Shown: positions 60,892-64,000 of the stretch, one piece after another
Layout of the letters: every line of letters starts with the position of its first letter
Numbering within the stretch: the first letter of the stretch is position 1
NCBI RefSeq assembly: GCF_017833525.1
Contig: NZ_JAFICD010000001.1
Span: forward strand, 186,001 to 250,000
Direction: 5' to 3'
DNA from: Duganella sp. 1411
Lineage (GTDB): Bacteria > Pseudomonadota > Gammaproteobacteria > Burkholderiales > Burkholderiaceae_D
Length of the DNA: 64,000 nt
Translations under genes and position numbers: made by a program
The notes under the pieces: model-generated
Told to the model about the DNA's origin: nothing
The model's database searches: none
The model's input: only the letters and a program-made list of their open reading frames with translations

Positions 60892-61302
60892 ATGATACAT
60901 ATCCGGGAAATCGACCATATCGTGCTGCGGGTCGCCGAACTGGAACCGATGCTGCATTTCTACGGCACCGTCTTGGGCTGTCCGGTCGAGAAACGCCAGG
61001 ACGCCATCGGCCTGGTGCAATTGCGCGCGGGCGCGTCGATGATCGACCTGGTCCCGGTCGACGGCAAGCTGGGCAGGATGGGCGGCGCCGCGCCGGGTGC
61101 CGAGGGCCGCAATATGGACCATTTTTGTCTGCGGGTGGAACCGTTCGACGAGGCGGCGATCCGGGCCCATCTGGCCGCGCACGGGGTGGCGGGTGGTCCG
61201 GTCGAATCGCGCTACGGCGCCGAAGGCGAGGGGCCGTCGATCTATCTGACCGATCCCGAGGGCAATGTGGTCGAGCTTAAAGGCCCGCCGGCATCCGGCT
61301 AG
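60892..61302 (+). CDS. VOC-family (glyoxalase/bleomycin-resistance-like) protein
   Basis: A 136-aa metal-dependent lyase or dioxygenase-type fold. Two beta-alpha-beta-beta-beta modules: IREIDHIVLRVAELEPMLHF (first metal His) and GRNMDHFCLRVEPFDEAAIR, closing with IYLTDPEGNVVELKGPP (last metal Glu). Substrate unknown; the sequence is of the general glyoxalase-superfamily kind found with diverse roles. Good ribosome site GGAGGGGCG. The end overlaps the convergent 75-aa gene by 26 nt. Confidence 0.9.
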   Translation: MIHIREIDHIVLRVAELEPMLHFYGTVLGCPVEKRQDAIGLVQLRAGASMIDLVPVDGKLGRMGGAAPGAEGRNMDHFCLRVEPFDEAAIRAHLAAHGVAGGPVESRYGAEGEGPSIYLTDPEGNVVELKGPPASG

Positions 61303-61504
61303 CGCGGCGGCGGCCGGGCGGATCGGACAGCACGCGGACGATGACGTTGACCGGGATCGCGCGCCGCACCAGAAATTCCGACGCGAATGCCTTGCCGTGG
61401 CTTTGCTGCAGGCGCACGCCCAGCTCCACGATCTTCGACGTTTCGGTGTCGGGGCGCTGCGACTGGCCCATGGCCAGCCCGAAATAGGGGTTATGTGACA
61501 ACAT
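61277..61504 (-). CDS. Small conserved-looking hypothetical protein, 75 aa
   Basis: Begins MLSHNPYFGLAMGQSQRPDT and continues SKIVELGVRLQQSHGKAFAS, EFLVRRAIPVNVIVRVLSDP, a compact helical protein ending in a basic tail. A good ribosome binding site (GAGGTG, 6 nt before ATG) and protein-like composition support it. I recall similar small proteins in Oxalobacteraceae but no function. It overlaps the 3' end of the VOC gene on the opposite strand. Confidence 0.62.
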   Translation of the reverse strand: MLSHNPYFGLAMGQSQRPDTETSKIVELGVRLQQSHGKAFASEFLVRRAIPVNVIVRVLSDPPGRRRASRMPAGL

Positions 61505-61580
61505 GATTACACCTCGTAACTTTTCCCGGACCTTAACACAAGAAGTGGATATTGTGCAGTGGAAACGATTTAGTCGTGCG

Positions 61581-61599
61581 CGGCTTGTATTTACTGCTG
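61581..61599 (+). repeat. 19-bp imperfect direct repeat, left copy beside yoeB
   Basis: CGGCTTGTATTTACTGCTG; identical at 17 of 19 positions to 62301-62319. The two copies enclose the yefM-yoeB pair. Confidence 0.75.
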
Positions 61600-61613
61600 A
61601 GCGCGTAACGCCA

Positions 61614-61871
61614 TCAATAGTGATAGCGACATGAAATGATGGTTAAATCCTCGTCCGTGGCTTCGTAGACTAAACGATTGGTCTCATCGATTCGCCTGGA
61701 CCAGAATCCGGAGAGGCTGTGCTTTAACGCCTCAGGCTTGCCGATGCCGGCGAAGGGATCTCTCCGCGCGTCCTTGATCAGATCATTGATGCGCTTCAGT
61801 GTTTTCCTGTCTTGCGTTTGCCAGTAGAGGTAGTCATTCCACGCCTCATCCGTGAATTTCACGTTGCGCAT
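61614..61871 (-). CDS. yoeB: YoeB-family toxin (ribosome-dependent mRNA interferase)
   Basis: An 85-aa RelE-superfamily toxin that cleaves mRNA in the ribosomal A site. Motifs: FTDEAWNDYLYWQTQDRKTL, IGKPEALKHSLSGFWSRRID (catalytic Glu and Arg), TNRLVYEATDEDLTIISCRY and the C-terminal His-Tyr (CRYHY) typical of YoeB. All key residues are present, so it should be active. It starts 6 nt after yefM in the usual antitoxin-first order. Lower G+C than the surrounding genes suggests acquisition. Confidence 0.95.
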   Translation of the reverse strand: MRNVKFTDEAWNDYLYWQTQDRKTLKRINDLIKDARRDPFAGIGKPEALKHSLSGFWSRRIDETNRLVYEATDEDLTIISCRYHY

Positions 61872-61877
61872 TTGCGT

Positions 61878-62144
61878 TCAGTCTGAATCGGGAATATTGA
61901 CCAGTTCCCGAGGTTGAGCCCGGCCCGCGCGCGCCTGAGCGATTGATTTTGCCAAGTGCGCCGCATTGGCAGGTGAACTCAGCAAGTGAACAGTCTCCAT
62001 GAGGCTGCTGTAATGGTCGAAGGACATGATTACCGCGTCCGGTGCGTCGCGGCGGGAGATGACGGTGACATCGGCATCCTCAACCACTTGGTCGATCACT
62101 GACCTAAGACTGCTGCGGGCATCGGAAAAGTTGATGATTCTCAT
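61878..62144 (-). CDS. yefM: YefM-family antitoxin
   Basis: An 88-aa Phd/YefM antitoxin that neutralises YoeB and represses its own promoter. N-terminal DNA-binding fold MRIINFSDARSSLRSVIDQV, then DADVTVISRRDAPDAVIMSF and YSSLMETVHLLSSPANAAHL; the flexible C-terminal tail (about 65-88) would wrap YoeB. Start at 62144 is supported by GGAG 6 nt upstream; an ATG four codons earlier is less likely. It overlaps nothing and is first of the module. Confidence 0.94.
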   Translation of the reverse strand: MRIINFSDARSSLRSVIDQVVEDADVTVISRRDAPDAVIMSFDHYSSLMETVHLLSSPANAAHLAKSIAQARAGRAQPRELVNIPDSD

Positions 62145-62470
62145 TTTGCACTCCATTGCTTTCATAGTGCGCAGTAGCGCCGGGGTCGCTTCCACGCGAC
62201 ATGTACTAGCAATTGTACAGATTAAGTCTACACCACTGAGTCGAGTGGGGCCAGCAGAGCCGAGGTTCAGAACGCCAAGGCTCAGCACAACCCCGTACCA
62301 CGGCTTGCATCTACTGCTGGCTTCGAGCGGCCGGTGCTGTTCCCATCGGCGACAAATGTTGCACGGTTGCCTAAACGGGCTTGCCGTGGGGGAAATCAAG
62401 CGACAGCGTGAAGCGATTTCACTACAATCGTTTTCAGGTCGGCATCCCCGTCCGTCCCGAGGAGAACACC
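62145..62470. other. Intergenic region between yefM and the FIST gene
   Basis: About 326 nt without a convincing gene. Frames through it do not look like protein. It should contain the divergent promoters of the toxin-antitoxin pair and the FIST gene, and it carries the right copy of the 19-bp direct repeat (62301-62319). I saw no clear operator. Confidence 0.5.
62301..62319 (+). repeat. 19-bp imperfect direct repeat, right copy upstream of yefM
   Basis: CGGCTTGCATCTACTGCTG; matches 61581-61599 at 17 of 19 bases, same orientation, 720 bp apart. Confidence 0.75.
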
Positions 62471-63598
62471 ATGCGTATCGCGCAATTCCACACCACCGAT
62501 ACCGAGGTCGGCGCGCTGGCGCTGCCGGCCGACGCCGATCTGCTGCTGGTGTTCGGCGCCCGCGCGCTGCTGCAATCGGCATCGCTGTTTCCGGCGCTGC
62601 GCCAGGCCTGCCCGGACGCCGTGATCGCCGGCTGCAGCACCGCCGGCGAGATTTGCGGCACCGAGGTGCATGACGCCAGCCTCGTCATCACCGCCGTCGG
62701 CTTCGCCGCCACCCGCGTCGCGCTGGTGGCCGCGACGCTGGAGCTGGCCGGCGACAGCCGCCAGGCCGGTGCCGCGCTGACGGCACAACTGCTGGGCGAC
62801 CAACTGCGCCATGTGCTGGTGCTGTCGGACGGCTTGGCCGTCAACGGCAGCGAACTGGTGCAGGGCTTGCGCACCTCGCTGCCGCCCGGCGTCAACGTCA
62901 CCGGCGGCTTGGCCGGCGACGGCGCGGACTTTGGCGTCACCGTCGTCATGGCCGACGCCCCGGCCGTGCCGCACCGCATCGCCGCCATCGGTTTTTACGG
63001 CGAGCGCCTGCGCGTCGGCTACGGCTCGCTTGGCGGTTGGGACGCTTTCGGGCCGGAGCGGCTGATCACGCGCGCCGAAGGCAACACGCTCTTCGAGCTG
63101 GACGGCGAGTCGGCGCTGAGCCTGTACAAGACCTATCTCGGCAAGCAGGCCGAGGACTTGCCATCGTCGGGCTTGCTGTTCCCGCTGGCGCTGCATCTGG
63201 CCGACGCCGACACCTATGTGGTACGCACCATCCTGGGTGTCGACGAGGGGGCGCAAAGCATGACCTTTGCCGGCGACATGCCGGTGGGCGCCCGCGCGCA
63301 GCTGATGAAGGCCAATTTCAACCGGCTGGTCGATGGCGCCATCGGTGCCGCCGAGGGCACGCTGGCCCAGCTGGATGGCCAGGCGCCCGAGCTGGCCATC
63401 CTGATCAGCTGCATCGGCCGCAAGTTGGTGCTCCAGCAGCGCATCGAGGAGGAGACCGAGGGCGTGGCCGAAGTGCTGGGCGCGCGCGCGACGTTGACCG
63501 GCTTCTATTCGTACGGCGAGATCGCGCCCCGCAGCGCGCTGACCCGCTGCGAGCTGCACAATCAAACCATGACCGTCACCACCTTCAGCGAGGAATAG
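62471..63598 (+). CDS. FIST-domain sensory protein
   Basis: A 375-aa cytoplasmic FIST N + FIST C protein (small-ligand sensor). FIST N has LLVFGARALLQSASLFPALR, VIAGCSTAGEICGTEVHDAS (the C-S-T-A-G-E motif is the family hallmark) and NVTGGLAGDGADFG; FIST C has GYGSLGGWDAFGPERLITRA, ESALSLYKTYLG, FAGDMPVGARAQLMKANFNR and ILISCIGRKLVLQQRIEEE. Some FIST proteins (NosP) bind haem and report NO to a kinase; whether this one does is unknown. Start at 62471 follows GAGGAGAA. A histidine kinase gene starts 3 nt after its stop, so it is probably its input partner. Confidence 0.93.
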   Translation: MRIAQFHTTDTEVGALALPADADLLLVFGARALLQSASLFPALRQACPDAVIAGCSTAGEICGTEVHDASLVITAVGFAATRVALVAATLELAGDSRQAGAALTAQLLGDQLRHVLVLSDGLAVNGSELVQGLRTSLPPGVNVTGGLAGDGADFGVTVVMADAPAVPHRIAAIGFYGERLRVGYGSLGGWDAFGPERLITRAEGNTLFELDGESALSLYKTYLGKQAEDLPSSGLLFPLALHLADADTYVVRTILGVDEGAQSMTFAGDMPVGARAQLMKANFNRLVDGAIGAAEGTLAQLDGQAPELAILISCIGRKLVLQQRIEEETEGVAEVLGARATLTGFYSYGEIAPRSALTRCELHNQTMTVTTFSEE

Positions 63599-63601
63599 GC
63601 C

Positions 63602-64000
63602 ATGCATCCATTGCTGGCGCGCCAGCTCAAGAAGTACTGCCGCGACGGACAAACCGACCTGCAAGGCCTGAGCAAGGCCGTCGACGACGCCTATGCCAGC
63701 TTCGAGCATGACCGGCTGCTGATCGAAAACTCGCTGGAGGTGATGTCGCAGGAGCTGGGCAAGCGCAACCGGCAACTGGCCGAGCAGCTGGCGGACAAGC
63801 AGCGGATGATGGACCAGCTCAGCATCAGCAACGCCGAATTGCGGGAGTTGAATGGCAAGCTGGAGGCGACCCGCAACCAGCTCTTGCAATCGGACAAAAT
63901 GGCGTCGATCGGCCAGCTGGCGGCGGGCGTGGCGCACGAGATCAACAACCCGGTCGGCTACATCCATTCGAACTTCTCCACCTTGCGGCGCTACGTCGCC
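63602..64000 (+). CDS. Histidine kinase without obvious sensor domain (3' end outside window)
   Basis: First 133 codons of a soluble histidine kinase. After a short helical start (LLARQLKKYCRDGQTDLQGL) there is a coiled-coil (about 45-105; ELGKRNRQLAEQLADKQRMM, LRELNGKLEATRNQLLQSDK), then the H-box MASIGQLAAGVAHEINNPVG with the phospho-His near residue 116. No sensing or membrane domain precedes it, so signal input is expected from the FIST protein encoded 3 nt upstream. ATPase domain and partner regulator lie beyond the window. Confidence 0.9.
   Translation, partial: MHPLLARQLKKYCRDGQTDLQGLSKAVDDAYASFEHDRLLIENSLEVMSQELGKRNRQLAEQLADKQRMMDQLSISNAELRELNGKLEATRNQLLQSDKMASIGQLAAGVAHEINNPVGYIHSNFSTLRRYVA

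Noticed and set aside
62145-62582. N-terminal extension of YefM to 234 residues from an upstream start
   Set aside because: The added residues are low-complexity and run through the divergent promoter region; the ATG at 62144 has its own ribosome site and gives normal family length.

Overview
The window is high-G+C DNA with dense, mostly short-spaced genes. Gene content (hpnD/hpnE squalene genes, an SDR-type threonine dehydrogenase operon, several TonB receptors, many GGDEF/EAL proteins, RAYT-type transposase, repeated GGCGGATTA...TAATCCGCC palindromes) fits a soil or freshwater betaproteobacterium of the Oxalobacteraceae (Massilia / Duganella / Janthinobacterium type). This assignment is by gene style only; no rRNA or tRNA gene is present. 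53 protein genes are called, two of them cut by the window edges.

Left part (1-11.7 kb), metals and redox: a minus-strand run of zur, then a cobW-type GTPase, a TonB receptor and an ABC-2 exporter (ATPase plus DUF3526-type permease). Two palindromes resembling Zur operators lie between zur and cobW. Next come flavohaemoglobin (hmp), a FecA-like TonB receptor with a Fur-box-like site, a RAYT transposase bounded by 32-bp inverted repeats, and a Crp/Fnr-type regulator.

12-26 kb, transport, stress and DNA metabolism: a SulP anion transporter; a coupled pair of secreted proteins (780-aa helical protein and DUF3142 protein); catalase; an OmpA-like lipoprotein with a clear terminator; a LacI regulator closely followed by an SF1 helicase carrying a C-terminal DUF5710-like domain; divergently a YegD-type Hsp70 with a switch-like leader and a DEDDh exonuclease; and a Sel1-repeat protein.

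26-38 kb, c-di-GMP signalling and peptidases: an orphan HigA antitoxin; an EAL-CBS-GGDEF protein; a cupredoxin-like periplasmic protein in operon with a membrane GGDEF-EAL protein; a DUF5694/TraB-like protein; and a translationally coupled prolyl oligopeptidase and zinc metalloprotease.

38-52 kb, nitrogen and amino acids: an ammonium channel with a possible sigma-54 promoter; a lower-G+C block (SRPBCC protein, small protein, esterase); a PHB-depolymerase-like esterase divergent from a two-component system; a threonine-catabolic operon (kbl-tdh-sdaA) divergent from an XRE-cupin regulator; and a large GAF-PAS-GGDEF-EAL protein whose 3' end overlaps sdaA.

52-64 kb: thrC-moeA-moaD; a TIGR03862-type flavoprotein; a DUF1700/GIN-domain (DUF2807) pair; hpnE-hpnD for squalene synthesis; a VOC protein; a YefM-YoeB toxin-antitoxin pair between 19-bp imperfect direct repeats; and a FIST sensor protein followed by the start of a histidine kinase.

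No complete new system can be proven from sequence alone. The best candidates for something undescribed are the mutually exclusive hairpins that hide the ribosome binding site of the Hsp70 gene (22451-22502), the Zur-box/ABC-2-exporter operon, the LacI-helicase / Hsp70-exonuclease divergon, and the cupredoxin/c-di-GMP pair.
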